NCBI RefSeq assembly: GCF_900112865.1
Contig: NZ_FONH01000008.1
Coordinates: 62,001-126,000 of the forward strand
Direction: 5' to 3'
Source: Dyella marensis
GTDB lineage: Bacteria > Pseudomonadota > Gammaproteobacteria > Xanthomonadales > Rhodanobacteraceae
Length of the DNA stretch: 64,000 nucleotides
Each line of letters starts with the position of its first letter. The first letter of the stretch is position 1. Positions 36,418 to 45,525 of this stretch are shown here, piece by piece. A model generated the notes under the pieces. The model had not been told where the DNA came from and ran no database searches. It saw only the letters and a program-made list of their open reading frames with translations. A program made the position numbers and the translations under genes.

Positions 36418-37323
36418 TCAGTCCTGCCGGCGGATGCGCAGGTCGCCGCTGAACGTCTCCAGCTTGATGGTCGAACCGCCGCTGCCGGCCGTGGTATCCA
36501 GCTCCGTACCCGGGCCGTGTTCCACCTTGCGCGGCGAACCGAAATCGCTGCGCAGGTCGCCACTGAACGTATTGGCGTGAATCTGCGCGGCAAGGTTGCC
36601 TGGCACCTGCACCTGCACATCGCCGCTCATGCTGTCGATGTTCATGTCGCCGCCGCCGGCCATGCCGCCGCCCACCTGCACGTCGCCGGAGACGGTGCTC
36701 AAGTTGAGCCGCTTCCACGGTCCGCCGTTGACGTGGATGCGGCCGGACACGGTCTGCAGTTCGGCCTCGCGTCCCACCGACGGAGCGAGGATGTCGCCGC
36801 TCACCGTCTGCAGGTCCACCTTGTCGGCGTGGCCGGCCAGTTCCAGGCTGCCGCTGACGCTTTCCGCTTCCACCGAGGGCGAGCGCGCGTTGATGCGCAC
36901 CTTGCCGCTCACCGAATTGATCTTGATGCTGCCGCCGTCGATGCCATCGATGCTCGCCGGCGCGCTGACCACTTCCACTTCCAGCGAGGCGGCCTTGGGC
37001 ACGCGCACGTCCAGCGTGGTGTTGCCCATCGCAGTGTCGTTGCTCCAGTTGAACCAGCGCGACTTGCCCGTCGATTCCACTTTCAGCTCGAGGTTGCCGT
37101 TGTCGCCCTCGAACTCCAGCGGCCTGGCGCCTTCGCCCAGGCGGCCGGTGACCTGCACCTGGTTGCGGTCCCAGGCGGTGACGGTGACCGAGCCTTTGAC
37201 GTTGCTGATCTGCAGCTGCACGTTGGGCTTGGCGTCGTGGCTGAGGTTGATCGGCGTATCGGCGTAGGCCTGGCCGATCGCCAGGGCCAGCAGCAGGACA
37301 GGTAGATTGCGTGCGGTTTTCAT
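36418..37323 (-). CDS. DUF4097-type beta-helical exported protein
   Basis: The 301-residue protein has a signal peptide (about 1-22) and a repeated pattern in which short strands alternate with VSG or SGD turns (SVSGKVRINA, SVSGSLELAG, TVSGDILAP, TVSGRIHV, TVSGDVQVG, SMSGDVQVQV, TFSGDLR). This is the repeat layout of DUF4097 proteins, often placed with sigma/anti-sigma pairs. It is the third gene of an ECF sigma operon, 17 bases after the putative anti-sigma gene. Function is unknown; an envelope or cell-surface role is inference. Confidence 0.88.
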   Translation of the reverse strand: MKTARNLPVLLLALAIGQAYADTPINLSHDAKPNVQLQISNVKGSVTVTAWDRNQVQVTGRLGEGARPLEFEGDNGNLELKVESTGKSRWFNWSNDTAMGNTTLDVRVPKAASLEVEVVSAPASIDGIDGGSIKINSVSGKVRINARSPSVEAESVSGSLELAGHADKVDLQTVSGDILAPSVGREAELQTVSGRIHVNGGPWKRLNLSTVSGDVQVGGGMAGGGDMNIDSMSGDVQVQVPGNLAAQIHANTFSGDLRSDFGSPRKVEHGPGTELDTTAGSGGSTIKLETFSGDLRIRRQD

Positions 37324-37340
37324 GATTGTGCTCCGGTGAC

Positions 37341-37769
37341 TCAGCCTGCCTGTTGTTCCATCTGGCGCAGTTGCGACTGGCGTTTGGCGGTGCGGTCCAG
37401 CAGACGCTGCAAGGCGGGGGAATGCGGTGCCTGCTGGATGGCCTGTTGCAGTTCCATGCGTGCGGCGTCCAGTTCCACCGCCGCGCCGGCCAGGCGCGGG
37501 TCGGAGGGTTTCCAGTTCGCCGGCACCTGTACTTCGAGCGTGGCGGGCGCTTCGACCCGCAGCCGATGATTGATCGCGACAGCCAGCAGCGACAGTCCGG
37601 CGAAGCTCGCCGCGAGCATCCAGGCGTGGCTGCGCCGTGCGCGCGGGGTTACCGCGGCGGCGGGCGCTGCGGCATCCAGCTTCGCTTCGATGTCCACCCA
37701 CAGGTCTCGCCGCGGGGACACCGGCTCGCGCAGGGCGCGCATCTGGCGATGCCATTCGAATTCGTTCAT
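37341..37769 (-). CDS. Putative membrane anti-sigma factor (no zinc motif)
   Basis: The 142-residue protein has a short N-terminal cytoplasmic part (about 1-48), one membrane helix (about 49-66) and a periplasmic part with a helical C-terminus. Its ATG overlaps the sigma gene stop (ATGA). Position and topology suggest an anti-sigma factor, but the HxxxCxxC motif of zinc-type anti-sigma domains is absent, so any inhibitory domain is of another kind. An alternative is an accessory membrane protein. Confidence 0.65.
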   Translation of the reverse strand: MNEFEWHRQMRALREPVSPRRDLWVDIEAKLDAAAPAAAVTPRARRSHAWMLAASFAGLSLLAVAINHRLRVEAPATLEVQVPANWKPSDPRLAGAAVELDAARMELQQAIQQAPHSPALQRLLDRTAKRQSQLRQMEQQAG

Positions 37770-38317
37770 GACGCTTCTCCAAGTACCTTGCGCAGCAGTC
37801 CGCGTGCGCGGTGCAGCTGCGCTTTCGACGAGCCGACGGCCATGCCGAGCTCGGCGCTGATTTCCTCGTGCCGCCAGCCTTCCACGTCGTGCAGGACCAG
37901 CACGGCGCGCGCGCGTGGCGGCAGTTTGCCGATCGCACGTTCCAGTTCGTCGCGTTCGGCCGCACAGAACGGAGTCTGGCCGTGATCCGGCAGGTCGTCC
38001 TGGTCCATCGTGCTGACCGGGTCGGCGCCGCGCGAGCGGATGTCCATCAGCGCCACGTTCACCGCCAGGCGATACAGCCAGGTGCCGAACGCGCTTTCGT
38101 GACGGAAGCCGGCGAGTTTCTGCCAGGCGCGCACGAAGGCATCCTGGGTCAGGTCCTCGGCGCGTGCGTGGTCGTAGCCGGCCAGCCGGAGTACCGCGCC
38201 GTAGACGCGATCCGCATGCCGGCGATAGAGCCGCTGGAACGCTGCCCGGTCGCCGTCCGCAGCGGCGCGCACGTCGGCGGCGTCGTCGTCGGGCGCTGCG
38301 ACGATGGCAGGCGGCAT
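37766..38317 (-). CDS. ECF-family RNA polymerase sigma factor
   Basis: The protein (183 residues from the ATG at 38317) has a sigma-70 region 2 (RLYRRHADRVYGAVLRLAG, DLTQDAFVRAWQKLAGFR, YRLAVNVALMDIRSR) and region 4 (LPPRARAVLVLHDVEGWRHEE, GSSKAQLHRARGLLRKVL). It probably directs transcription of its own operon, though no promoter motif is called. CCGGAAA precedes the ATG at 38317; in-frame ATGs at 38350 and 38410 remain possible. Confidence 0.92.
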   Translation of the reverse strand: MPPAIVAAPDDDAADVRAAADGDRAAFQRLYRRHADRVYGAVLRLAGYDHARAEDLTQDAFVRAWQKLAGFRHESAFGTWLYRLAVNVALMDIRSRGADPVSTMDQDDLPDHGQTPFCAAERDELERAIGKLPPRARAVLVLHDVEGWRHEEISAELGMAVGSSKAQLHRARGLLRKVLGEAS

Positions 38318-38470
38318 GGGGTTTCCGGTGGTGGCGCAGGCGCTGATCATCTTGCCAGCTTGGATGCGCCGTGGCGCGGCAAGGTTTAGAGGAGGGGGCT
38401 CATCGGCCATCGGTCATGGCCGCGATGCGGAAGGCGGCGGCCGGGCCTTGCGCCACGGCCGCCGCGAACG

Positions 38471-40246
38471 TCAGGAAGCGACCGCGGAAGCCCGCGGCGC
38501 GCCGGCAAGCGCGCCGGCGACGCGCTGCAGTTCGTCATGCAGGCGCTGCGGCATGCGCTGGCCGAACTCGCTCAGGTAGCCGCCGATGGCGGCGGCCTCG
38601 GCCTGCCAGCCGGCTTCGTCGACGTGCAGCAGCTCGTCCAGCGCGGCGGCGTCGAGGGCCAGGCCTTCGGTACGCAGCTCGCCCCGGGCCGGCAGCGTGC
38701 CGATCGGCGTATCGACACCGGCGGCCTTGCCTTCGACGCGGGCGATCATCCATTCCAGCACGCGCAGGTTGTCGCCGAAGCCCGGCCACAGGAACTTGCC
38801 GTCCTTGCCTTTGCGGAACCAGTTGACGTGGAAGATCTTCGGCAGTTGCGCGCCCGGCTGGTCGAACGACAGCCAGTGCTTGAAATAGTCGCCGTAGTGG
38901 TAGCCGCAGAACGGCTTCATCGCCATCGAATCGCGGCGCAGCACGCCGACCGCGCCGGTGGCCGCGGCGGTGGTTTCCGAGCCCATCGCGCCGCCGACCA
39001 GCACACCGTGCGCCCAATCGCGCGCCTCGAACACCAGCGGCACCAGGGAGGGGCGGCGGCCGCCGAATACGATCGCGCTGATCGGCACGCCCTGCGCGTC
39101 CTCGGCCTTGGGCGACCAGGTCGGGCACTGCTTCGCGCTTACCGTGAAACGCGCATTGGGATGCGCGGCCGGTCCGTTGGCCGGGTCATAGGCGCGGCCC
39201 TGCCAGTCGAGCGCCGGCTCGCCCGGCAGGCCTTCCCACCACGGCTGGTTGTCGGCGGTGACGGCGACATTGGTGAAGATGGTGTCGCGCGCGATGCTGG
39301 CGAGCGCATTGGGATTGCTGCCCGCGCTGGTGCCCGGCGCCACACCGAAGAAGCCGGCCTCGGGATTGATCGCGTACAGGCGGCCGTCCGCGCCGGGGCG
39401 CATCCAGCAGATGTCGTCGCCGACGGTCCACACCTTCCAGCCGTCGCGGCGATAGCCTTCCGGCGGAATCAGCATGGCCAGGTTGGTCTTGCCGCAGGCC
39501 GAGGGGAATGCGGCGGCAATGTAATGCGTCTGCCCCTGCGGATTCTCGATGCCGACGATCAGCATGTGCTCGGCCAGCCAGCCCTCGGACTTGGCCTGCC
39601 AGCTGGCGATGCGCAGCGCGTGGCACTTCTTGCCCAGCAGCGCGTTGCCGCCGTAGCCGGAGCCGTAGGACTTGATCGCCAGGTCCTCGGGGAAATGCAT
39701 GATGAAGCGGCGCTCCGGGTCCAGCTCGCCGGTGGAGTGCAGCCCCTTCACAAAGGTCTCTTCGCGCTCGATGCGCGCCAGCGCCGCGGCGCCCATGCGC
39801 GTCATGGTGCGCATGTTGGCGACCACGTAGGGGCTGTCGGTGATCTCCACGCCGCAGCGGGCCAGCGGGGAGTCGATCGGGCCCATGCAGTACGGGATGA
39901 CGTACATGGTGCGGCCTTCCATGCAGCCGTCGAACAGGCCGTCCATCTTGGCGTGGGCCTCGGCCGGGTCCATCCAGTGGTTGTTCGGGCCGGCGTCCTC
40001 GCGCTCCTTGGTGCAGACGAAGGTGAGGTGTTCGACGCGGGCCACGTCGGAAGGGCTCGAGCGGTGCAGGTAGCAGCCCGGATGGGTCTGCTGGTTCAGT
40101 TCGACCAGGTCGCCGGTCTGCAGCATCTGCTGCACCAGCGCCTGGTATTCGGCGTCAGAGCCATCGCACCAATGGATGCGGGCGGGGCGGGTCAGCGCCG
40201 CCGCCTCGTCGACCCAGCGCTGCAGCGCCTCCAGCTTGCTCGCCAT
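38471..40246 (-). CDS. pckG: Phosphoenolpyruvate carboxykinase (GTP)
   Basis: The 591-residue enzyme converts oxaloacetate and GTP to phosphoenolpyruvate in gluconeogenesis. The GTP-type signature FPSACGKTNLAMLIPP (P-loop with the reactive Cys) and the metal and guanine sites around GDDICWMRPG and WFRKGKDGKFLWPGFGDNLRVLEW are intact. GAGAGGAA precedes the ATG at 40246. It is a single gene between the sigma operon and a TetR gene. Confidence 0.96.
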   Translation of the reverse strand: MASKLEALQRWVDEAAALTRPARIHWCDGSDAEYQALVQQMLQTGDLVELNQQTHPGCYLHRSSPSDVARVEHLTFVCTKEREDAGPNNHWMDPAEAHAKMDGLFDGCMEGRTMYVIPYCMGPIDSPLARCGVEITDSPYVVANMRTMTRMGAAALARIEREETFVKGLHSTGELDPERRFIMHFPEDLAIKSYGSGYGGNALLGKKCHALRIASWQAKSEGWLAEHMLIVGIENPQGQTHYIAAAFPSACGKTNLAMLIPPEGYRRDGWKVWTVGDDICWMRPGADGRLYAINPEAGFFGVAPGTSAGSNPNALASIARDTIFTNVAVTADNQPWWEGLPGEPALDWQGRAYDPANGPAAHPNARFTVSAKQCPTWSPKAEDAQGVPISAIVFGGRRPSLVPLVFEARDWAHGVLVGGAMGSETTAAATGAVGVLRRDSMAMKPFCGYHYGDYFKHWLSFDQPGAQLPKIFHVNWFRKGKDGKFLWPGFGDNLRVLEWMIARVEGKAAGVDTPIGTLPARGELRTEGLALDAAALDELLHVDEAGWQAEAAAIGGYLSEFGQRMPQRLHDELQRVAGALAGAPRASAVAS

Positions 40247-40372
40247 GCGTTCCTCTCTCTGGTCTTAGAACAAAAAAGAGCAGAAACGGTAGTTTGCGTG
40301 TACTGGCATTGCAAGGCGGAGTGCAGCAAAGCGGCCCTGCAGTGCCGCCAAGCCGCTGATGCGGCTGGTCTT

Positions 40373-40951
40373 TCAGCCAGGCGTGAGCGTCTTGATCATG
40401 TGCTCGACGTAGGCATCGAACTCTTCATGGCTGATGCGCGGTAGACCCAGCGTGAAGTTGAGCTGGAGGAAGCCCACGTAGGCCGCATAGGTGAGGCGCG
40501 CGCGATTCAGTGCCTCGTCCGGCGCCAGGCCGGCCTCGCGGTAGATGTTGGTGAGGAATTCCATGCGCCGCTGCGAGACGCGGGCCATCACCGGCACCAC
40601 CTGCGGGTGGTCCAGCGCCTTGAGCAGGGCGGCATAGACGCGGTGCGGGGCGATCTCGTGGGCGACGCGGCGGAACAGTTCCGGCAGGCGGGCGCGCGGG
40701 TCGGGCATGGCCTCGATCTGGCTGATCACTTCGCGCTCGCCGTACTGTTCCCAGCGCTCCAGCGCCGCCTGCAGCAGGGCCTCGCGGGTGCGGAAGTGCC
40801 AGTAGAAGCTGCCCTTGGTGACCCCGAGCTGGCGGGCCAGGGCTTCCACGGCCAGGGCGCCTACGCCCTGGTCGGCAATCAGCTTGAGGGCGGCATCTTC
40901 CCAATCTTCGGCGGAAAGACGGGTGCGTTCGGGTTTGGCGCTGGCATTCAT
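40373..40951 (-). CDS. TetR-family transcriptional regulator
   Basis: The 192-residue protein has a TetR N-terminal helix-turn-helix (about residues 14-60; VEALARQLGVTKGSFYWHFRTRE) and a helical ligand domain. It is divergent from an alpha/beta hydrolase gene and near fadE, and a CCATAC-N6-GTATGG palindrome that could be its operator lies over the hydrolase promoter. A fatty-acid or CoA-ester ligand is plausible from context but unproven. Confidence 0.9.
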   Translation of the reverse strand: MNASAKPERTRLSAEDWEDAALKLIADQGVGALAVEALARQLGVTKGSFYWHFRTREALLQAALERWEQYGEREVISQIEAMPDPRARLPELFRRVAHEIAPHRVYAALLKALDHPQVVPVMARVSQRRMEFLTNIYREAGLAPDEALNRARLTYAAYVGFLQLNFTLGLPRISHEEFDAYVEHMIKTLTPG

Positions 40952-41000
40952 TCCAGCATGGTAGCCCCAGTCCTAGGCTTTGCAATCCGAACGGGCATGG

Positions 41001-41041
41001 TTGACGGCGGCTTGGAGGGCAATCCATACTCGTCCGTATGG
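41001..41041 (+). promoter_or_regulatory. Promoter and palindromic operator of the alpha/beta hydrolase gene
   Basis: TTGACG (41001-41006) and CATACT (41025-41030) form a sigma-70-like promoter with 18-base spacing. The perfect palindrome CCATAC-N6-GTATGG (41024-41041) covers the -10 box and the start codon of the hydrolase (41038). It has the size expected of a TetR operator. A transcript from this promoter would begin at about 41037, so the mRNA would be leaderless. Confidence 0.55.
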
Positions 41042-41916
41042 TTACTGTCGCGTCCATTGCCGATTCGTCCTCGCGCTTCACCGCCGCCGATGGCGTGCGG
41101 CTGGCGATCGACGTGCGCCAGCCGGAGGGCCGGCCGCCCCTGCTGTTTGCCCACGGCTTCGGCCAGACCCGCCACGCCTGGACCGCCACCGCGGATGCGC
41201 TGGCCGGCGAGGGTTGCCGTTGCGTCAGCTTCGACAGCCGCGGCCATGGCGAAAGCGAGCGCGTGCCCGGCGGCGATTACCACATGGAACAGTTCGTGGC
41301 CGACCTGGTCGGGCTGGCCCGCGCGCAGCCGGAACCGCCGGTGCTGGTCGGCGCCTCGATGGGCGGCCTGCTCGGCCTGGTGGTGGCCGGCGAGATCGAA
41401 CCCACGCTGTTCCGCGCCCTGGTGCTGGTGGATATCACCCCGCGCTGGGAGACCGCCGGCGTCGAGCGCATCCTCGCCTTCATGCAGGCGCATCCGGACG
41501 GTTTCGCCGACTACGCCGAAGCGGCCGAGCAGATCGCCGCCTACCTGCCGCACCGGCCTGGCCGCAAGAGCGAAGACCAACTGCGCCCGCTGCTGCGCGA
41601 AGGCGCCGACGGCCGCCTGCGCTGGCACTGGGACCCGGCCCTGCTCGGCGGCGACCTGGTGCGCGAGAGCGAGCGCTACCAGCCGCGCCTGATGAGCGCC
41701 GCGGCTAACGTGCGCGCGCCGCTGCTGCTGCTCTCCGGCGGACGCAGCGACGTGGTCTCGCGCGACACGGTCGACGAATTCCTGCGCCTGGCCCCGCATG
41801 CCGAGCACGTGGAACTGCCGCGCGCCACGCATATGGTGGCCGGCGACGCCAACGACGCTTTCACCCGTGAGATCGCACGCTTCCTGCGGACTCTGGATGG
41901 TGAAGCCACGCATTGA
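41038..41916 (+). CDS. Alpha/beta-fold hydrolase
   Basis: The 292-residue protein has the alpha/beta hydrolase layout: oxyanion region FAHGFGQTRHAW, SFDSRGHGES, nucleophile elbow GASMGG, acid in SGGRSDVVS and a catalytic His in ATHMVAGD. No signal peptide is seen. The substrate is unknown; fadE downstream and the TetR gene upstream suggest ester or acyl metabolism. No ribosome site precedes the ATG at 41038, which fits a leaderless mRNA or a later start. Confidence 0.88.
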   Translation: MVTVASIADSSSRFTAADGVRLAIDVRQPEGRPPLLFAHGFGQTRHAWTATADALAGEGCRCVSFDSRGHGESERVPGGDYHMEQFVADLVGLARAQPEPPVLVGASMGGLLGLVVAGEIEPTLFRALVLVDITPRWETAGVERILAFMQAHPDGFADYAEAAEQIAAYLPHRPGRKSEDQLRPLLREGADGRLRWHWDPALLGGDLVRESERYQPRLMSAAANVRAPLLLLSGGRSDVVSRDTVDEFLRLAPHAEHVELPRATHMVAGDANDAFTREIARFLRTLDGEATH

Positions 41917-41997
41917 ATGCCGCACGGACGCGGAACCTGATCGAGTAGTTCTTATGCCTGTCCATCGCAACAACGCCATTCGCGACGAGGTGCTTCC

Positions 41998-44466
41998 ATG
42001 TCCGTGATCCTCACCCTGCTGGCGGCGCTCATCGCTACCGGCGCCTGTGCCTACCATCGCAGCAGCCTGCGGACCTGGGCGGTCGTCACGCTCGGCGCCA
42101 CGGTGATCGTGGGCCTGATCGCGGGCGCGCCGGTCACCACCGTCGTGCTGCTGGTCATCGAGCTGCTGGTCGCGGTGCCGCTGCTGATGCTGGACTTCCG
42201 CCGCAAGAAGATCAGCGCGCCGCTGCTGAAGCTGTTCGCCAAGGTCACGCCGAAGCTGTCGGAGACCGAGCAGACCGCGCTGGAGGCCGGCACCGTCGGC
42301 TTCGAAGGCCAGCTGTTCTCCGGCAAGCCGGACTGGCACGAGCTGATCAAGCAGCCCAAGCCGGAGCTGAGCACCGAAGAGCAGGCCTACATGGACGGCC
42401 CGGTCGAGCAGCTCTGCGGCATGCTCAACGACTGGCAGATCACCCACGAGCTGGCCGACCTGCCGCCGGAGGTCTGGGCCTTCGTCAAGAAGCACAAGTT
42501 CTTCGGCATGATCATCCCGAAGCAGTACGGCGGCCTGGGCTTCTCGGCGCTGGCGCATTCGGCCGTGCTGCAGAAGCTGGCGACCATGTCGGCCACGGTC
42601 GCCTCCACCGTCGCGGTGCCCAACTCGCTCGGCCCGGCGGAGCTGCTGCTGCACTACGGCAGCGACGAGCAGAAGAACTACTACCTGCCGCGCCTGGCGG
42701 TGGGCGAGGAGATTCCCTGCTTCGCCCTCACCGGCCCGTACGCCGGCTCCGACGCCACCTCGATCACCGACTACGGCATCGTGTGCAAGCAAGTGGTCGA
42801 TGGCGTCGAGACGCTCGGCATCCGCCTGACCTTCGACAAGCGCTACATCACGCTGGCGCCGATCGCCACCGTGGTCGGCCTGGCTTTCCGCATGTACGAC
42901 CCGGACCAGCTGCTGGGCGACAAGGACGACCTCGGCATCACCCTGGCGCTGATCCCGCGCTCGACCCCGGGCCTGGAGATCGGCCGCCGCCACTTCCCGC
43001 TCAACATCCCGTTCCAGAACGGCCCGGTGCACGGCAAGGACATCTTCGTGCCGATGTCGGTGCTGATCGGCGGCCCGGGCATGGCCGGCCACGGCTGGCG
43101 CATGCTGGTGGAATGCCTGTCGGTCGGCCGCGCCATCTCGCTGCCGTCCAATGCCACCGGCGGCGTGCGTTCCGCGGTTGCCGCGACCGGCGCCTATGCG
43201 CGCATGCGCAAGCAGTTCGGCCTGTCCATCGCGCGTTTCGAAGGCGTGGAAGAGGCGCTGGCGCGCATCGGCGGCCTCACCTACGCCACCGCCGCGCTGT
43301 CGCGTGCCACGGCCGCCGCGGTGGACCGCGGCGAGAAGCCGGCGGTGCCCTCGGCGATCGCCAAGTACCACGCCACCGAATGGGGCCGCATCATCGCCGG
43401 CGACGCCATGGACGTGCACGGCGGCAAGGCCGTGCAGCTGGGTCCGAAGAACTACGCCGGCCGCGCCTGGCAGGGCGTGCCGATCGCCATCACGGTGGAA
43501 GGCGCGAACATCATGACGCGCAGCCTGATGATCTTCGGCCAGGGCGCGATCCGCTGCCATCCCTACGTGCTGAAGGAAATGCAGGCGCTGTCGATCAACG
43601 ACTACGGCGACCGCCTGAAGACTTTCGACCGCCTGCTGTTCAGCCATATCGGCTTCGGCATCTCCAACGCGGTGCGCGCCTTCACCTTCGGCATCACCGG
43701 CTCGCGCATCGGCGAAACGGCGGGCGATGCCTACACCCGCCGCTACTACCGCAAGCTCGACCGCTACTCGGCCGCGCTGGCGCTGTGCGCGGACACCTTC
43801 ATGGGTGTGCTCGGCGGCAAGCTGAAGTTCAAGGAAAAGCTGTCCGCGCGCCTGGGCGACGTGCTGAGCTACCTGTACATCGCCAGCGCCATGCTCAAGC
43901 GCTACGAGGACACCGGCCGTCCGGAAGCGGACCGCCCGCTGCTGGCCTGGGCTTTCCACGAATGCATGTGGCGTACGCAGATGGCGCTGGACGGCGCGAT
44001 CCGCAACTTCCCGGTGCGCCCGGTCTCCTGGCTGCTGCGCGCGCTGGTGTTTCCGTTCGGCCGCCGCGAAGTGCCGCCGTCCGATCGCCTCGGCCGCCGC
44101 GTCGCAGCGATCATCACCGCACCGGGCGAAGCCCGCGACCGCCTGCTGGAATGGGTCTATCTCACCCCGACGGCGAACAACACGGTCGGCCGTATGAATG
44201 CGCTGCTGCCGGACGTGATCGCCGCCGAGCCGGTGGAGCGCAAGTTCCTCAAGGCGCAGAAGGCCGGCCAGTTCAAGTCGCACGACTACCTCGGCCAGCT
44301 GGCCGAGGCCGAGAAGGCCGGCCTGATCGACAGCGCCGAGGCCGCCCTGCTCAAGCGCGTGCGCGAGGGCGTGTTCGAGTTCATCTCGGTGGACGATTTC
44401 GATCCGGCCGAGCTGGGCGCGGCCAAGGCCAAGGACGAAACGAAGAAGCTGGCCGACGCGGCTTAA
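41998..44466 (+). CDS. fadE: Acyl-CoA dehydrogenase of the FadE type
   Basis: The 822-residue protein is the long bacterial acyl-CoA dehydrogenase that performs the first step of fatty acid beta-oxidation. It begins with two hydrophobic helices (about 1-22 and 26-62), followed by an acyl-CoA dehydrogenase domain (ALTGPYAGSDATSITDYGIV, RHFPLNIPFQNGPVHGKDIFVP, DVHGGKAVQLGPKNY) and the C-terminal FadE extension. Length is close to that of E. coli FadE. GAGG precedes the ATG. Electrons would go to ETF, encoded at 5.4-7.1 kb. Confidence 0.96.
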   Translation: MSVILTLLAALIATGACAYHRSSLRTWAVVTLGATVIVGLIAGAPVTTVVLLVIELLVAVPLLMLDFRRKKISAPLLKLFAKVTPKLSETEQTALEAGTVGFEGQLFSGKPDWHELIKQPKPELSTEEQAYMDGPVEQLCGMLNDWQITHELADLPPEVWAFVKKHKFFGMIIPKQYGGLGFSALAHSAVLQKLATMSATVASTVAVPNSLGPAELLLHYGSDEQKNYYLPRLAVGEEIPCFALTGPYAGSDATSITDYGIVCKQVVDGVETLGIRLTFDKRYITLAPIATVVGLAFRMYDPDQLLGDKDDLGITLALIPRSTPGLEIGRRHFPLNIPFQNGPVHGKDIFVPMSVLIGGPGMAGHGWRMLVECLSVGRAISLPSNATGGVRSAVAATGAYARMRKQFGLSIARFEGVEEALARIGGLTYATAALSRATAAAVDRGEKPAVPSAIAKYHATEWGRIIAGDAMDVHGGKAVQLGPKNYAGRAWQGVPIAITVEGANIMTRSLMIFGQGAIRCHPYVLKEMQALSINDYGDRLKTFDRLLFSHIGFGISNAVRAFTFGITGSRIGETAGDAYTRRYYRKLDRYSAALALCADTFMGVLGGKLKFKEKLSARLGDVLSYLYIASAMLKRYEDTGRPEADRPLLAWAFHECMWRTQMALDGAIRNFPVRPVSWLLRALVFPFGRREVPPSDRLGRRVAAIITAPGEARDRLLEWVYLTPTANNTVGRMNALLPDVIAAEPVERKFLKAQKAGQFKSHDYLGQLAEAEKAGLIDSAEAALLKRVREGVFEFISVDDFDPAELGAAKAKDETKKLADAA

Positions 44467-44492
44467 ACCAGCGATTTAAACCAGCGGCATGC

Positions 44493-44531
44493 AACGGCGG
44501 GATCCGGCGTATCCGGCTCCCGCCGTTTTTT
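44493..44531 (+). terminator. Terminator after fadE
   Basis: AACGGCGGGA (44493-44502) pairs with TCCCGCCGTT (44518-44527), with a smaller stem in the loop, and is followed by six Ts. It reaches the stop codon of the convergent GGDEF gene. Confidence 0.9.
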
Positions 44532-45525
44532 ATGGCGCCATCACGCAACGGTTCTTGCCGTCTTCCTTGGCCTTGTACAGCGCGCGGTCCGCGGCCTGGA
44601 TCAGGTCCTCGTCGTTGCGCGCATCGCCGGCCCACAGCGCGATGCCCTGGCTGGCGCTCACCTGCGCGATGAACGGCCCGCGGCGTCCTTCGAGCGGGTA
44701 GGGCGCGGCCAGTTCGCCGCCCAGTTCGCGGCAGCGATGCAGCAGGCCGTCGACGTCGGAGACATCCTCCAGGACCAGCGCGAACTCGTCGCCGCCCAGG
44801 CGCGCCACGGTGTCGCTGGCGCGCAGCGCCGCGTTCAGGCGTCCGGCGATGGCGCGCAGCAGATCGTCGCCGGCCGGATGGCCGTGCTGGTCGTTGACGC
44901 CCTTGAAGCCGTCGATGTCCAGCAGCACCAGCGCGAACGCACTGCCATGCCGCGGCGCGCGCTGCATCGCGGTGCGCAGCCGGTCGTGGAACAGCACGCG
45001 GTTGGGCAGGCCGGTGAGCATGTCATGCGTGGCCTGGTGGCGGATCGCCGCCTCGGCCCGCTCGCGCTCGGCCATCTCGATGCCGAGCTGGTGGTTGCGT
45101 TCGGACAGCTCGCTCAAGGTCGCGCGCAGCTGCGCGCGCGCCTCGTACAGCTCCAGGAACACGCGCACCTTCGATTGCAGGATGGTGTCGTTCACCGGCT
45201 TGGCGATGTAGTCCACCGCACCGAAGCGGTAGCCCTTCAGCCGGTGGATGTCGTCCGCATAGGCCGCGGTGACGAAGATGATCGGCGTCTCGTGCAGCTG
45301 GCCGGATTCGCCCATCAGCGAGGCCACCTCGTAGCCGTCCATGTCCGGCATGTTCACGTCGAGCAGGATCAGCGCGAACTCGTGGTCCAGGCACAAGGTC
45401 AGCGCCTCGTTGCCGCTGCTCGCCTCCAGCAGATCGGCGCCGCAATTGGCCAATAGCCGCCGCATCGCCACCAGGTTGGCGTGGGTGTCGTCGACGACCA
45501 GGATCTTCGGGCGGGCGATGTTCAT
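44530..45525 (-). CDS. Response regulator with REC and GGDEF domains (diguanylate cyclase)
   Basis: The 331-residue protein has a receiver domain (about 6-125, phospho-acceptor Asp in LILLDVNMPDMDG, then TAAYADD and YIAKPV), a short coiled coil and a GGDEF domain (about 165-325) with an intact RLGGDEFA site. It would make cyclic di-GMP on phosphorylation. It is the last gene of an operon with a hybrid kinase, CheR and CheB; the ATG overlaps the cheB stop (ATGA). Confidence 0.95.
   Translation of the reverse strand: MNIARPKILVVDDTHANLVAMRRLLANCGADLLEASSGNEALTLCLDHEFALILLDVNMPDMDGYEVASLMGESGQLHETPIIFVTAAYADDIHRLKGYRFGAVDYIAKPVNDTILQSKVRVFLELYEARAQLRATLSELSERNHQLGIEMAERERAEAAIRHQATHDMLTGLPNRVLFHDRLRTAMQRAPRHGSAFALVLLDIDGFKGVNDQHGHPAGDDLLRAIAGRLNAALRASDTVARLGGDEFALVLEDVSDVDGLLHRCRELGGELAAPYPLEGRRGPFIAQVSASQGIALWAGDARNDEDLIQAADRALYKAKEDGKNRCVMAP

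Noticed and set aside
40948-44283. 1111-codon minus-strand frame opposite fadE and the alpha/beta hydrolase
   Set aside because: It is an antisense shadow; both plus-strand genes have full family motifs and proper starts.
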